From positions 426,707 to 490,706 of the forward strand of contig NZ_JADGMQ010000001.1 in NCBI RefSeq assembly GCF_016124105.1: DNA of 64,000 nucleotides. The letters run 5' to 3'. The DNA is from Aquamicrobium zhengzhouense (lineage in GTDB: Bacteria > Pseudomonadota > Alphaproteobacteria > Rhizobiales > Rhizobiaceae). The notes under the pieces were generated by a model. It was not told the DNA's origin, did not search any database, and was given only the letters and a program-made list of their open reading frames with translations. A program made the position numbers and the translations under genes. Within the stretch, counting starts at the first letter, position 1, and each line of letters begins with the position of its first letter. Shown here piece after piece: positions 56,201-64,000 of the stretch.

Positions 56201-59200
56201 GCCGGCCTCGCTAATGCTCTTGTGAGCGGCGTATCTCATGTTCGCAATGTCATCGGGGAAGACATCCAGCAGATCGAGGGAGCCTTCGCTCAGCACGCCG
56301 GCGTCATTGACGAGCGCACGGCCGAATTGAAAAACGCTCTTGCGGCCGGCGTTGCCCAGGTTCGCAATGCCGTCGGCGAAGATATCCAGCAGATTGAAGG
56401 CGTCTTCGCGCAGCAGGCGGGTGTCATCGACGAACGTACCGCTCTACTGCGGAATGCGCTTCAGTCAGGCATTGCGCAGGTCCGGAACGTCATTGGCGAT
56501 GACATTCAACAGATCGAAGGCGCATTTGCTCAGCAAGCGGGAGTCATCGACGAGCGTACGGCCCAGCTGAGGGATGCACTTGCGGCAGGCATTGCACAGG
56601 TGCGGGAAGTCGTCGGCGAAGACATTCAGCAAATCGAAGGAACATTCGCGCAGCAGGCTGGTCTGATCAAGGAGAGCACCACCGAGCTGAAGCACACCCT
56701 CGCCTCTAATATCGCTCAGGTGCGCAATGTCATCGGTGACGACATTCAGCAGATCGAAGGCGCATTTGCTCAGCAAGCGGGAGTCATCGACGAGCGTACG
56801 GCCCAGCTGAGGGATGCACTTGCGGCAGGCATTGCACAGGTGCGGGAAGTCGTCGGCGAAGACATTCAGCAAATCGAAGGAACATTCGCGCAGCAGAGCG
56901 GCATCATCGAAGAGCGTACGCGCACGATGGAGACCGCTTTGCGCATCGGCGTCGACAACGTCAAGAATGCGTTGGAGAGCAGCGCCGTCGTCGTTGCAGG
57001 TTCGCTCCGCGACAAGGTCCTCGAAGCAACGTCTCAGATCGGGGAACAGGCCCATCGCGCTATTGCTGAAGCAGACGAGCTGATTGCAGTTCGCACTGCT
57101 GAAAGCGCAAACGCATTCGGCGCTCGCGTGGGTGAATTCGAACAAGTGTTCTCTGCTGCAGAACGGCGTATGGCAGAACGTACACTTGAGGCTGCGGAAC
57201 AGATGCGCAGCCAGGCAGATGAGGCTGCAGGCATCTTTGCCGTACGCGCCGCAGAGATCCGTGCTGCGTATGACGACGCTGACAAGCGCCTCGCAGAACG
57301 TATCGCCCTTTCCGGGGCAGAACTCGGTGGGCATGCCGATGAGGTAGCTCGTGCCCTCGCCGAGCGCGCCCATGAAGTGAAGCAGGTCTTTGACCAGGCC
57401 GATCGTGAGATCGGACAGCGCGTTATTCAAACGGCGGAAGCGTTCGCCGAGCGTGCGGCGCAGATCAAGCAAATCTTCGACGCCACCGACAGCCACCTTG
57501 GCGAGCGGGTTGAGCAGACTGCGCAGGCACTTGCCGCCCGCGCAGCCGAGATCAAGACCGTATTCGACGATGCTGATCGCTACCTTGGTGCAAGCGTCGA
57601 GCGTACCGCCCAAGCATTCACGGCCCGCGCAGAAGAAATCCGCAACGTGTTCAACGATGCTGATCGTCATCTGGGCGAACGTATACAGAGCAGCGCTCAG
57701 GAGTTCAGCAATCGTGCCGAGGAGATCAAGGGCGCGTTTGACGAAGCTGGTCGCCACCTCGGTGACCGTGTCGAGCAAACCGCGTCTTCGCTGGTTGCCC
57801 GCGTTTCGAACATCACGAATTCGTTCGATGAAGTGGATGAGCGGCTTGCAGCGCGGACCGGCGAACTAGGCGAAGTGTTCAGCAAGGCTGACAACGCCAT
57901 TCTCGCCCGTACCCAACAGACTGCAGACATTCTCAACAACCGCGTGAATGCTCTGACCAATGCAATGGCTGCTGCCGAACAGCGCCTCGCTATCAGCGCG
58001 GCCGAAGCGGGACAGACGCTTCAGGAACATGTCTCGAAGGTTGAAGCTGATCTCGCTTCACGTGCAGAGGGTCTGACCGAAGCTCTGTCGAACGTCGGCG
58101 AGAAGATCGAAGAATCGACCAGCTCGGCGACTGGCGCGATTGACATGAAGACTCGCCAGCTTAACGCGTTGCTCGCCGCCCGCTCCAACGAGCTCGCCCG
58201 CATTCTGGATGAACGGGCGCAGCCACTAGTCGAGCAGTTTGCGCAAAGCGGGGAAGAGTTGCAGAAGAACCTCGAGGAAGCGACGGACAAGGCCACGGAG
58301 CGTCTGCGCCAGCAAAACGCTGCCCTGGTGAACGCACTCGCCTCTCGGACAGCTGAGACCCTGTCGGCCGTCGACTCTGCAACGAGTACTCTTGCTGAAC
58401 GTGTCTCCTCGTTGATCGAACGCTTGGGCGCATCCAACGTGCAGCTCAACACGCTCGTCGAGAACGCAGCGTCGAACCTCGTGAACATCGATGAGAAGAT
58501 TGCTGGCACGACAGAGCGTTTTGCCGCAACCACCGAGCGTGCCGCACAGTCCTTTGCGACCTCGGCGCGCCTCATCGACGCAAATGCGGGGCGCCTGAAC
58601 GAGCTCTCCACGGTCACGCTCAAGGATGTCGCGAACATCGCCAACCGGTTCGATGATCATGCCGGCATGCTGCGTTCGGCTTCGGAACTGCTGAGCGCCG
58701 CTCAGAGCGAGTTTGCATCGACCATCGATGGCCGCAAGGAAGCGCTCGAGGCTCTTGCAACCGGTCTCGTAAACAAGTCGGGCGACATCGAACGCGTCAT
58801 GCGTTCCTTCGAGGAACTCATCAATCGCTCCCTGCAGTCTGCTGAAGGCCGGACACGTGCCTCGACCGAGCAGATCCGTGGAGCAATTGCTGAGACCGTC
58901 GAAGGTGCAACCAAGCGCTTCGCCGATGCTACCGAGGAAATCCGTCGCACCGCGAAGTCCATTCGTCAGGAACTCGACCTGACACGCGCGGAAGTCAAAA
59001 AGGGCGTCATGGAGCTACCGGAGGAGACCAAGCAGTCGACCTCGGCGATGCGTCGCGCGGTGAGCGAGCAGATTAACGCACTCAAGGAGCTCGCAGACAT
59101 CGTGGCCAAGTCTGGTCGTGCATTCGATGCCACCGAGCGTAAGCCGGCTCCTAAGGCGCCGCTGGTTCAAGCACCGGTACAGACACTCGCGCCACCGCCG

Positions 59201-59710
59201 CCCGCCCCGGCACGTGCTGTACAGCCTGCGCAGCCGGCTCCCGCGGAGCCTTCTGGCCAGGCTTCTGGCGGATGGGTGAAGGACCTTCTGCGCGGTGCTT
59301 CTCGCGAGGAGGCTGCCCCCGCCCCTAGCCCGAAGCCCGCCAGCAATGTCAGCCGCTCGCCGCTGCATCTCGTCGAGTCCCTAAACTCGTTGTCTGTCGA
59401 TATTGCGCGAGCGATCGATCACGATGCGTCGATCGAGCTGTGGGAACGGTACCGCCGCGGCGAACGCAACGTCTTCACCCGCCGGCTGTACACGCTGAAG
59501 GGACAGCAGACGTTTGAGGAGATCCGCCGCAAGTACCAGTCCGACTCGGAGTTCCATGCAGCGGTGGACCGCTACTGCCGTGACTTCGAAAAGCTGTTGC
59601 AGGATGTCGGCCGCAACGACCGTGACAACATCATGACGCAGACATATCTGTCGTCGGACACAGGCAAAGTCTACACGATGCTGGCCCACGCCAGCGGCCG
59701 CTTGAAGTAA
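53258..59710 (+). CDS. Giant coiled-coil polar growth protein, GPR/RgsE-like
   Basis: A 2150-residue protein. Order: acidic and proline-rich cytoplasmic N-terminus (1-135), two membrane segments (about 139-162 and 180-201), a coiled-coil of about 1700 residues, a proline-rich linker (about 1960-2030) and a conserved C-terminal domain of 115 residues (SPLHLVESLNSLSVDIARAI to HASGRLK). The rod is made of repeats of 36, 29 and 40 residues (about 561-1240) and five of 29 residues (1378-1522). Size, topology and apolipoprotein-like repeats match GROWTH POLE RING protein of Agrobacterium and RgsE of Sinorhizobium, which organise unipolar growth. Identity is from memory of those proteins, not alignment. 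Confidence 0.88.
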   Translation: MARKAVNISDLDNNVAKELEDALDIDLFVDDGQSGLDMSSSIADFEAQIAQAAADLARDSRAATVSYATSKAEKPAPKTPVEKPQPKPANAREPNSDLKPVELAPSTPPSPQFTHANDDRQKDYRALQQMVHRHGSRAIYWTVAILSLAWVAGAMVMGSMLFSPPLWEVRSISQLVSSPGLVGLIVAIVLPVILFWGFGVMIRRAQEMRAAAQSMTEVAIRLAEPEQLATDRVMMVGQAVRREVQAMGEGIERTLARAVELEALVHTEVNELERAYSDNESRIRALIDGLGSEREAVVMHAERVRASISGAHETLKDELASASDVISDNILGVSSRLASTISDSGAQLVDRINESGMGLYSTLDERLDAIADRITTSGEGFASLLDTRIAKLTQSTDDVTRTLSQMLDERTSGMVSLLGGATNNLNSELTARLEGIEATLRERGQALIHEFQTRAEALDTGAQKLNAALEARARQINETLVDRSREIAQTFTDGKQAISAVVEESKARIGSEMAELVMSTSTMLEGRASEFAERLGQGRDLIAQALEADLAQVAEARQSVDVAMTSHVERLAQGRQLLSNLLEEDLQKVASTHEMIEAAVHGNIEKFAESREAMTRALEDDLHKLTEARAQVDAAVTGHIEKFAEGRVQIAAVLETDLERVRQARDELDGAVSQHVATIVERQKDLTTALSVDIARVEGAFDQQANVLGERTAEMQSVLSSSIDQIKDTFGNEVARIDNALAGQADVIADRAQAVEARLSAGAEAIRANIDSDLARIDDALANQHQVIEARTRTIESALHAGADNIRNVLGDDLAKIEDVLARQSGVIEQRTKQLHESLTADVGRFEHVFDRQAEVLENRTSALADKVRESAEAVHGILSHDVSRLENAFAQHAGLIEERSGELSHAIASGAAVVRNAIGEDIQQIERVFAEQAGVIEARTGALAETLVSGAATVRDALGQDVERIETLFGQQAGLIDERTAGLANALVSGVSHVRNVIGEDIQQIEGAFAQHAGVIDERTAELKNALAAGVAQVRNAVGEDIQQIEGVFAQQAGVIDERTALLRNALQSGIAQVRNVIGDDIQQIEGAFAQQAGVIDERTAQLRDALAAGIAQVREVVGEDIQQIEGTFAQQAGLIKESTTELKHTLASNIAQVRNVIGDDIQQIEGAFAQQAGVIDERTAQLRDALAAGIAQVREVVGEDIQQIEGTFAQQSGIIEERTRTMETALRIGVDNVKNALESSAVVVAGSLRDKVLEATSQIGEQAHRAIAEADELIAVRTAESANAFGARVGEFEQVFSAAERRMAERTLEAAEQMRSQADEAAGIFAVRAAEIRAAYDDADKRLAERIALSGAELGGHADEVARALAERAHEVKQVFDQADREIGQRVIQTAEAFAERAAQIKQIFDATDSHLGERVEQTAQALAARAAEIKTVFDDADRYLGASVERTAQAFTARAEEIRNVFNDADRHLGERIQSSAQEFSNRAEEIKGAFDEAGRHLGDRVEQTASSLVARVSNITNSFDEVDERLAARTGELGEVFSKADNAILARTQQTADILNNRVNALTNAMAAAEQRLAISAAEAGQTLQEHVSKVEADLASRAEGLTEALSNVGEKIEESTSSATGAIDMKTRQLNALLAARSNELARILDERAQPLVEQFAQSGEELQKNLEEATDKATERLRQQNAALVNALASRTAETLSAVDSATSTLAERVSSLIERLGASNVQLNTLVENAASNLVNIDEKIAGTTERFAATTERAAQSFATSARLIDANAGRLNELSTVTLKDVANIANRFDDHAGMLRSASELLSAAQSEFASTIDGRKEALEALATGLVNKSGDIERVMRSFEELINRSLQSAEGRTRASTEQIRGAIAETVEGATKRFADATEEIRRTAKSIRQELDLTRAEVKKGVMELPEETKQSTSAMRRAVSEQINALKELADIVAKSGRAFDATERKPAPKAPLVQAPVQTLAPPPPAPARAVQPAQPAPAEPSGQASGGWVKDLLRGASREEAAPAPSPKPASNVSRSPLHLVESLNSLSVDIARAIDHDASIELWERYRRGERNVFTRRLYTLKGQQTFEEIRRKYQSDSEFHAAVDRYCRDFEKLLQDVGRNDRDNIMTQTYLSSDTGKVYTMLAHASGRLK
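55349..56998 (+). repeat. Tandem 120-base (40-residue) coding repeats in the GPR-like gene
   Basis: Units begin at residues 698, 738, 778, 818 (short, 29), 847, 887, 927, 967, 1007, 1047, 1087, 1127, 1167 and 1207. Consensus is EGAFAQQAGVIDERTAQL plus a second half ending GEDIQQI. Later units are nearly identical and earlier ones are diverged, so the array seems to have grown at its right-hand part. Confidence 0.9.
56510..56896 (+). repeat. 147-base exact direct repeat inside the GPR-like gene
   Basis: Bases 56510-56656 and 56750-56896 are identical over 147 positions, offset by 240 bases (two 40-residue units). First mismatches are at 56509/56749 and 56657/56897. The protein unit at residues 1088-1127 is therefore identical to that at 1168-1207. 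Synonymous sites differ in all other units, which points to a recent duplication or gene conversion. Confidence 0.95.
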
Positions 59711-59730
59711 GGCGGTAGCTCAGACTGAAA

Positions 59731-59755
59731 AGGCGGCCCTGTGGCCGCCTTTTTT
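59731..59755 (+). terminator. Rho-independent terminator after the GPR-like gene
   Basis: Eight perfect pairs (AGGCGGCC at 59731-59738 with GGCCGCCT at 59743-59750), a CTGT loop and six T including the stem end. It starts 21 bases after the stop codon. Confidence 0.9.
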
Positions 59756-59921
59756 GTTGCTCTCATAATCCGAGGGTGCCCTACCGGCAAAGCCAGGGAG
59801 CGTTTATCAATGGAGTTAAAGCCGTGCGCGTCGACCAGTAGTTTTGCGCCACGCTTCAGGTTCTCGTTTTTAGTTAGACGTGGGGTCGGTTCCACTTTCG
59901 GCAGACATGCTTTAAGCCCAA

Positions 59922-59955
59922 CAAAAAAAACGCGCCCTGAATTCAGAGCGCGTTT
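59922..59955 (-). terminator. Rho-independent terminator after pyrG
   Basis: On the minus strand an eight-pair stem (59948-59955 with 59928-59935), extended inside by a five-pair CTGAA/TTCAG stem with one mismatch between, leads into a run of eight T (59930 to 59923). It lies 31 bases beyond the pyrG stop. No gene is supported in the 200 bases between this and the GPR terminator. Confidence 0.9.
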
Positions 59956-59985
59956 ATAATTGAAGACGGTGTCAAGCGATGCCTG

Positions 59986-61614
59986 TCAGACCAACCTGCT
60001 CTGTTCCATAGCTGCATTGATGAAGCTGGAGAAAAGCGGGTGAGGATCCAGCGGACGCGACTTTAGTTCCGGGTGATACTGAACGCCGATGAACCATGGA
60101 TGGTCCGCATATTCCACCGTCTCCGGAAGGACGCCATCTGGCGACATTCCTGAGAAGATCAGGCCGCACTCCTCGAGGCGTTCCTTGTAATCGATGTTGA
60201 CCTCATATCGGTGACGATGGCGCTCGAGGATGTCGTTCGACCCGTAAATCTCCGAAATTTTCGTTCCGTCCTTCAGGGTCGAAGGGAAAGCGCCAAGACG
60301 CATCGTTCCGCCGAGATCGCCGCTTGCGCGGCGCTTTTCGAGCATGTTGCCCTTTAACCATTCAGTCATCAGGCCGACAACAGGCTCAACCGTCTCTCCA
60401 AATTCGGTAGAAGACGCATTCTTGATGCCCGCTAAGGAACGTGCCGCTTCGATGCACGCCATCTGCATGCCGAAGCAGATGCCGAAATACGGCACCTTGC
60501 GTTCACGTGCGAATTTTGCAGCGAGAATCTTACCTTCAGCACCACGCTCGCCAAAACCGCCCGGTACCAGGATCCCGTGGACCTTCTCGAGATAGGGAGC
60601 AGGATCTTCCTTCTCGAAGATCTCAGCCTCGATCCATTCGAGGTTTACGCGAACCCGGTTAGCAAGACCGCCATGCGATAGGGCTTCAATCAGTGACTTA
60701 TAGGCGTCCTTGAGGCCGGTGTACTTGCCGACCACAGCGATCGTGACTTCGCCTTCGGGGTTGTGAATACGCTCTGTTACCCCGTGCCAGCGCTCCAGGC
60801 GAGGCTTGGGCGCCGGATCGATACCGAACGCTGCCAGAACTTCGCTGTCCAGCCCTTCGTGGTGGTACGCTTCCGGCACGTCGTAGATGTGAGCCACGTC
60901 GAGCGCCTGGATAACTGCGCTTTCCCGAACATTACAGAACAGCGAAAGCTTTCTGCGTTCTTCCTTGGGAATTTCGCGATCCGCACGCACCAGGAGGATA
61001 TCGGGTGCAATACCAATCGAGCGGAGTTCCTTGACCGAATGCTGGGTCGGCTTCGTCTTGAGTTCGCCTGCGGATGAAATCCACGGCATGAGCGTCAGGT
61101 GAATGAAGACAGAGCCGCCACGTGGCAGTTCATTGCCGAGCTGACGAATCGCCTCAAGGAACGGCATCGCTTCGATGTCGCCCACGGTTCCACCGATTTC
61201 GCACAGCACGAAATCGAAGTCGTCATTGCCGTCGAGAATGAAATTCTTGATCTCGTCGGTGACGTGGGGGATCACCTGCACCGTTGCGCCAAGATAATCA
61301 CCGCGCCGTTCGCGCTCGATGATGTTCTGATAGATGCGACCGGTCGTGATGCTGTCCTGACGATTGGCCGAGCGTCCGGTAAAACGCTCATAGTGACCCA
61401 GATCGAGGTCCGTCTCGGCCCCGTCATCAGTGACGAATACTTCGCCATGCTGATAGGGACTCATCGTCCCCGGATCGACATTAAGATAGGGATCTAGCTT
61501 GCGTATCCGCACACGATAGCCACGCGCTTGCAACAGAGCTCCGAGAGCCGCTGCAGCGATGCCTTTTCCGAGTGAGGAGACCACGCCGCCGGTGATGAAA
61601 ACATATCGCGCCAT
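59986..61614 (-). CDS. pyrG: CTP synthase
   Basis: A 542-residue enzyme converting UTP to CTP with glutamine. The N-terminal synthetase half starts [25 protein letters not shown] and contains [28 protein letters not shown]; the C-terminal class I amidotransferase has VPGGFGERG, the nucleophile [12 protein letters not shown] and GVQYHPE. Full length. Upstream lies a terminator-like palindrome in the leader. Confidence 0.97.
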   Translation of the reverse strand: MARYVFITGGVVSSLGKGIAAAALGALLQARGYRVRIRKLDPYLNVDPGTMSPYQHGEVFVTDDGAETDLDLGHYERFTGRSANRQDSITTGRIYQNIIERERRGDYLGATVQVIPHVTDEIKNFILDGNDDFDFVLCEIGGTVGDIEAMPFLEAIRQLGNELPRGGSVFIHLTLMPWISSAGELKTKPTQHSVKELRSIGIAPDILLVRADREIPKEERRKLSLFCNVRESAVIQALDVAHIYDVPEAYHHEGLDSEVLAAFGIDPAPKPRLERWHGVTERIHNPEGEVTIAVVGKYTGLKDAYKSLIEALSHGGLANRVRVNLEWIEAEIFEKEDPAPYLEKVHGILVPGGFGERGAEGKILAAKFARERKVPYFGICFGMQMACIEAARSLAGIKNASSTEFGETVEPVVGLMTEWLKGNMLEKRRASGDLGGTMRLGAFPSTLKDGTKISEIYGSNDILERHRHRYEVNIDYKERLEECGLIFSGMSPDGVLPETVEYADHPWFIGVQYHPELKSRPLDPHPLFSSFINAAMEQSRLV

Positions 61615-61655
61615 GGGAGTCGTCGCTTAGCCTTCTGGTTTTGATTCCGCCAGCA

Positions 61656-61680
61656 AAAAATGCTTCCAGGAAGCATTTTT
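61656..61680 (-). promoter_or_regulatory. Terminator-like palindrome in the pyrG leader
   Basis: Arms AAAAATGCTTCC (61656-61667) and GGAAGCATTTTT (61669-61680) are perfectly complementary around one central base. Read toward pyrG the RNA would form a hairpin followed by six U and then GC, ending 41 bases before the pyrG ATG. It could be a second secG terminator or an attenuator for pyrG. Confidence 0.55.
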
Positions 61681-61694
61681 CTGTTCACGTTTTC

Positions 61695-61727
61695 ACAAAA
61701 GAAAAGGGCCGACGCGGGCCGGCCCTG
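61695..61727 (-). terminator. Candidate terminator after secG
   Basis: On the minus strand AGGGCCG pairs with CGGCCCT around an eight-base loop, followed by TTTCTTTTG. It begins about 25 bases after the secG stop and precedes the pyrG leader palindrome. Confidence 0.65.
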
Positions 61728-61751
61728 CGCTTATAGCAGTATTTCCGGATC

Positions 61752-62120
61752 CTACTGACCCGATGGAACCTGCGGCTGAGCAGGTTGAGCCGGCACTTCC
61801 GGCGTCTCAGATGAGCCACCCAGTTGATCCAACACACCAGCGCCGCCTGACTGACCCTGTTCCGTTGTCGGCAGGCGATCAAGAATGTTGATTGGCTGCT
61901 CCTGATAACGTGCCAGCAAAGACAGCGCCATCGACGTTGCGAAAAAACCAACTGCCAGGATCGCAGTTGCACGGGTAAGCGTGTTGGCGGCTCCGCGGGC
62001 GGTCATGAAGCCGGATCCACCGCCGATGCCGAGACCACCGCCCTCCGAACGCTGCAGGAGCACAACCCCGACCAGGGCGAGAACGATCATCAGGTGAATG
62101 ACGACTAGGACTGTCTGCAT
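61752..62120 (-). CDS. secG: Preprotein translocase subunit SecG
   Basis: A 122-residue membrane protein. It has MQTVLVVIHLMIVLALVGVVLLQ, the family glycine loop RSEGGGLGIGGGSGFMTARG, and a second membrane helix ATAILAVGFFATSMALSLLA. SecG boosts SecYE protein export. The C-terminal 45 residues are a proline and glutamine-rich tail, longer than E. coli SecG but usual in Rhizobiales. Confidence 0.95.
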   Translation of the reverse strand: MQTVLVVIHLMIVLALVGVVLLQRSEGGGLGIGGGSGFMTARGAANTLTRATAILAVGFFATSMALSLLARYQEQPINILDRLPTTEQGQSGGAGVLDQLGGSSETPEVPAQPAQPQVPSGQ

Positions 62121-62230
62121 GGCTCACTTCCAGCGTTGTTCGTAGGCCGCATACCAAGAGTGCTGCGGCCACGCGGCTCCTTACACGGATTTACCGTGTT
62201 TTCCAATCATATTGGGACTGTTTGCGTCCC

Positions 62231-62261
62231 AAAAAAGCCCCTGCGTCGTTTGAAGCAGGAG
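62231..62261 (-). terminator. Rho-independent terminator after tpiA
   Basis: On the minus strand a seven-pair stem with one G-T wobble (62255-62261 with 62238-62244) and a ten-base loop is followed by GC and six T (62236 to 62231). It begins 15 bases after the tpiA stop. Confidence 0.75.
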
Positions 62262-62275
62262 AGACCGCCTGAGGC

Positions 62276-63040
62276 CTACAGAGTCCGATAGGCTTCTGCA
62301 ATACCAAGAAAGTCCGAAGCCTTCAGGCTCGCACCGCCCACCAGGGCACCGTCCACATTCTCAACCGCCATCAACTCTTTTGCATTGGCGGGCTTCACCG
62401 AGCCTCCGTAAAGGATACGAGTTTTAGCTGCCTGCCCTGCCATCACCTTCTTGAGTTCGCTGCGAATATGCGCATGCGCTTCGGCGACATCGGCAACGGA
62501 TGGGGTCAAGCCGGAACCGATTGCCCATACTGGCTCGTAAGCAACAATGGTGTTTTCAGCAGTGGCATCGTTTGGGATCGACCCAGCAATCTGCCTGGAT
62601 AGCACTTCCAAGGTCTTCCCCGCCCGGCGCTCCGCCTCTGTCTCGCCGAAGCAGATAATCGCGACCAGACCAGCGCGCCAAGCTGCAACGGCTTTCGAGC
62701 GTACCACGTCATCGGTCTCAGCATGGTCTGTCCGGCGCTCCGAGTGCCCGACGATGACATAGGCTGCGCCAGCGTCTTTGAGCATCTCAGAGGAAACGTC
62801 GCCGGTATGTGCGCCCGATTCCTTCGCGTGACAGTCCTGTCCACCAGCTTTCACCATCCCAGATCCAAGAGTGTTGCTTGCCCGCGACAGAAGCGTCGCC
62901 GGGACACAAATCAATGCATCTACATTCGCTTCCGGACCGCCGGAAAAACCTTCTGCAATCGCGGCAAGTTCAGCGAGTGCGCTGCTGGTGCCGTTCATCT
63001 TCCAGTTACCAGCTACGAGGGGGCGGATTCCGGGTGTCAT
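62276..63040 (-). CDS. tpiA: Triose-phosphate isomerase
   Basis: A 254-residue TIM-barrel enzyme of glycolysis. VAGNWKMNG holds the catalytic lysine, [11 protein letters not shown] the histidine, [13 protein letters not shown] the glutamate, and [12 protein letters not shown] the phosphate loop. ATG 63040 ([17 protein letters not shown]) with AAGGA upstream is the start; longer in-frame sequence is non-homologous. Divergent from the ppiD-like gene. Confidence 0.96.
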   Translation of the reverse strand: MTPGIRPLVAGNWKMNGTSSALAELAAIAEGFSGGPEANVDALICVPATLLSRASNTLGSGMVKAGGQDCHAKESGAHTGDVSSEMLKDAGAAYVIVGHSERRTDHAETDDVVRSKAVAAWRAGLVAIICFGETEAERRAGKTLEVLSRQIAGSIPNDATAENTIVAYEPVWAIGSGLTPSVADVAEAHAHIRSELKKVMAGQAAKTRILYGGSVKPANAKELMAVENVDGALVGGASLKASDFLGIAEAYRTL

Positions 63041-63181
63041 CGGGGATAATTCCTTCAAATGGCGGTGACGCAGGGCTTTCCTACCAAAATCAGGGCACAA
63101 AGCAATCGACACCGAGGGGGATCGGCGGTATTGCCGATGCGCGGCTAACCGCTCGGTATTTGGCACTAACCGGGAAATGAC

Positions 63182-64000
63182 ATGCTCACCATTCTACGAA
63201 ATGCGGCTGGTACTTGGGTCGCCAAACTGCTCCTCGTCCTTTTGGTTTTGAGTTTCGCAGTCTGGGGTATCTCCGGCCAGATTTTTGGTGGATTGGGTTC
63301 CAACGTCGTGCAGGTCGGCGGGACGCGCGTATCCGTCCTTGAATACCGCCTTGCCTACGATCGCCAGATCCGGCAGCTGTCGCAGCAATTTGGCATGCCG
63401 CTGACGCGGGAACAGGCTCAGGCCTTTGGCGTGGACAACCAGGTTCTTTCCCAGTTGGTCGCCGGAGCTGTGCTGGACGAGCAGGCTCGCGAGATGCGCC
63501 TTGGGCTTTCGCGTGATCGCCTCGCCGCACTAACTGCGGAGGATCCTGCGTTTCAATCAGCGGATGGCCGTTTTGATCGCATGCAGTTCGACTGGGTTCT
63601 TCGCCAGGTCGGCATGTCCCCTAATGACTATCTGAAAAATCGCGAACAGGTTGCGATTCGCCAGCAGGTAATTGAAGCCGTTTCGGACGGCCTTGCCGCG
63701 CCGGACACTTTCCTCAAGGCCATGGCTCTTTATCAGGGTGAAGATCGAACCGTCGAATACGTCGTTCTTCCCCGCTCGTTGGTTGAGCCGGTAGACGCGC
63801 CGACAGAAGCGCAGGTCGCCGCATTCTTCGAGGAAGGTAAATCGAGCTATGCTGCACCGGAATTCCGGAAGATTTCCTACGTCAAGCTGGAGCCGGAAGC
63901 GATCGCTGATCCTGCCTCGGTAACTATCGAAGATGCGCGCGCGCAATTTGACCAGACAGTCTCACGATACACGACTCCTGAGCGCCGCAAGATCGAGCAG
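63182..64000 (+). CDS. PpiD-like SurA N-terminal domain periplasmic chaperone, partial
   Basis: The frame runs from ATG 63182 to the right window edge (273 codons) without a stop, so the C-terminal half is missing. A single membrane anchor (about residues 12-33, [20 protein letters not shown]) is followed by the SurA_N_3/PpiD region: [41 protein letters not shown] and a run of helices. PpiD acts next to SecYEG on newly exported proteins. The parvulin domain would follow outside the window. Confidence 0.88.
   Translation, partial: MLTILRNAAGTWVAKLLLVLLVLSFAVWGISGQIFGGLGSNVVQVGGTRVSVLEYRLAYDRQIRQLSQQFGMPLTREQAQAFGVDNQVLSQLVAGAVLDEQAREMRLGLSRDRLAALTAEDPAFQSADGRFDRMQFDWVLRQVGMSPNDYLKNREQVAIRQQVIEAVSDGLAAPDTFLKAMALYQGEDRTVEYVVLPRSLVEPVDAPTEAQVAAFFEEGKSSYAAPEFRKISYVKLEPEAIADPASVTIEDARAQFDQTVSRYTTPERRKIEQ

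Noticed and set aside
55349-56998. Regular 120-base repeats as a possible CRISPR array
   Set aside because: The units are contiguous and in frame, code for a coiled coil, and have no spacer pattern; no cas genes are near.
56465-57778. A 437-codon open frame antisense to the GPR-like gene
   Set aside because: It mirrors the repeat array on the other strand; its translation is a repetitive shadow without family features or a ribosome site.

Overview
The window looks like a chromosomal segment from an alphaproteobacterium of the order Hyphomicrobiales (Rhizobiales), probably a Phyllobacteriaceae-type genome such as Mesorhizobium, Nitratireductor or Aquamicrobium. I cannot fix the genus from sequence alone. 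The pointers are the ntrB-ntrC-ntrY-ntrX-hfq-hflX cluster behind dusB, a fused ispDF, phosphatidylcholine synthase, an IalB-family protein, the alphaproteobacterial ATPase inhibitor zeta subunit, and a 2150-residue coiled-coil protein of the GPR/RgsE type that organises the growth pole in Rhizobiales. The DNA is packed: no gap between genes exceeds about 280 bases. I see no tRNA, rRNA, CRISPR array, insertion sequence, prophage or integrase. The 155-base gap at 15828-15982 and the 227-base gap at 1604-1830 hold no gene I can support.

Layout. 1-2848: the edge of a peptide ABC binding-protein gene, an IalB-like secreted protein and hspQ. 2965-8422: an AEC permease, a UbiH-type hydroxylase, then a tight run DUF2182-DUF1326-pcsA-quinone reductase. 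8593-16807: a plus-strand housekeeping run (rlpA, dacF, tmk, holB, metG, tatD, PhnP-like hydrolase, mazG). 16810-26803: the minus-strand nitrogen and envelope regulation block dusB-ntrB-ntrC-ntrY-ntrX-dat-hfq-hflX, read from right to left. 26961-33525: ispDF-cinA, cysE, enoyl-CoA hydratase, two coupled alpha/beta hydrolases, DUF192 and a double cold-shock protein. 33719-40568: a J-domain protein and a seven-gene minus-strand operon (flavin reductase, MoxR/CoxD, CoxE, two half-size XdhC proteins, a MocA-type cytidylyltransferase, an exported hydrolase) that looks like a molybdenum-hydroxylase maturation set without its enzyme. 40705-49607: an orphan binding protein coupled to a P1 peptidase, DUF2259, purB, a VOC dioxygenase-like protein, a small hydrolase, an HpaI aldolase, the ATPase inhibitor zeta, DUF1289, a membrane aspartic protease and dusA. 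49642-51413: folP-folB-folK. 51586-59710: a DUF922 protease, a ferredoxin, an Hpt protein and the giant GPR-like gene. 59986-64000: pyrG, secG, tpiA and the start of a PpiD-type chaperone.

How the genes work together. Most of the window is core biology: DNA replication and precursor supply (tmk, holB, mazG, pyrG, purB, fol genes), tRNA modification and charging (dusA, dusB, metG), envelope growth (rlpA, dacF, pcsA, secG, ppiD, GPR-like) and nitrogen signalling (ntrBC, ntrYX, hfq). The less ordinary parts are the repeat architecture of the GPR-like protein, built from 29, 36 and 40 residue units with a 147-base exact internal duplication; the cysteine-rich DUF2182-DUF1326 pair translationally coupled to lipid synthesis; the enzyme-less molybdenum-hydroxylase accessory operon; the permease-less binding protein coupled to a peptidase; and a terminator-like palindrome in the pyrG leader. 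I did not find a complete, clearly new defence or mobile system here.
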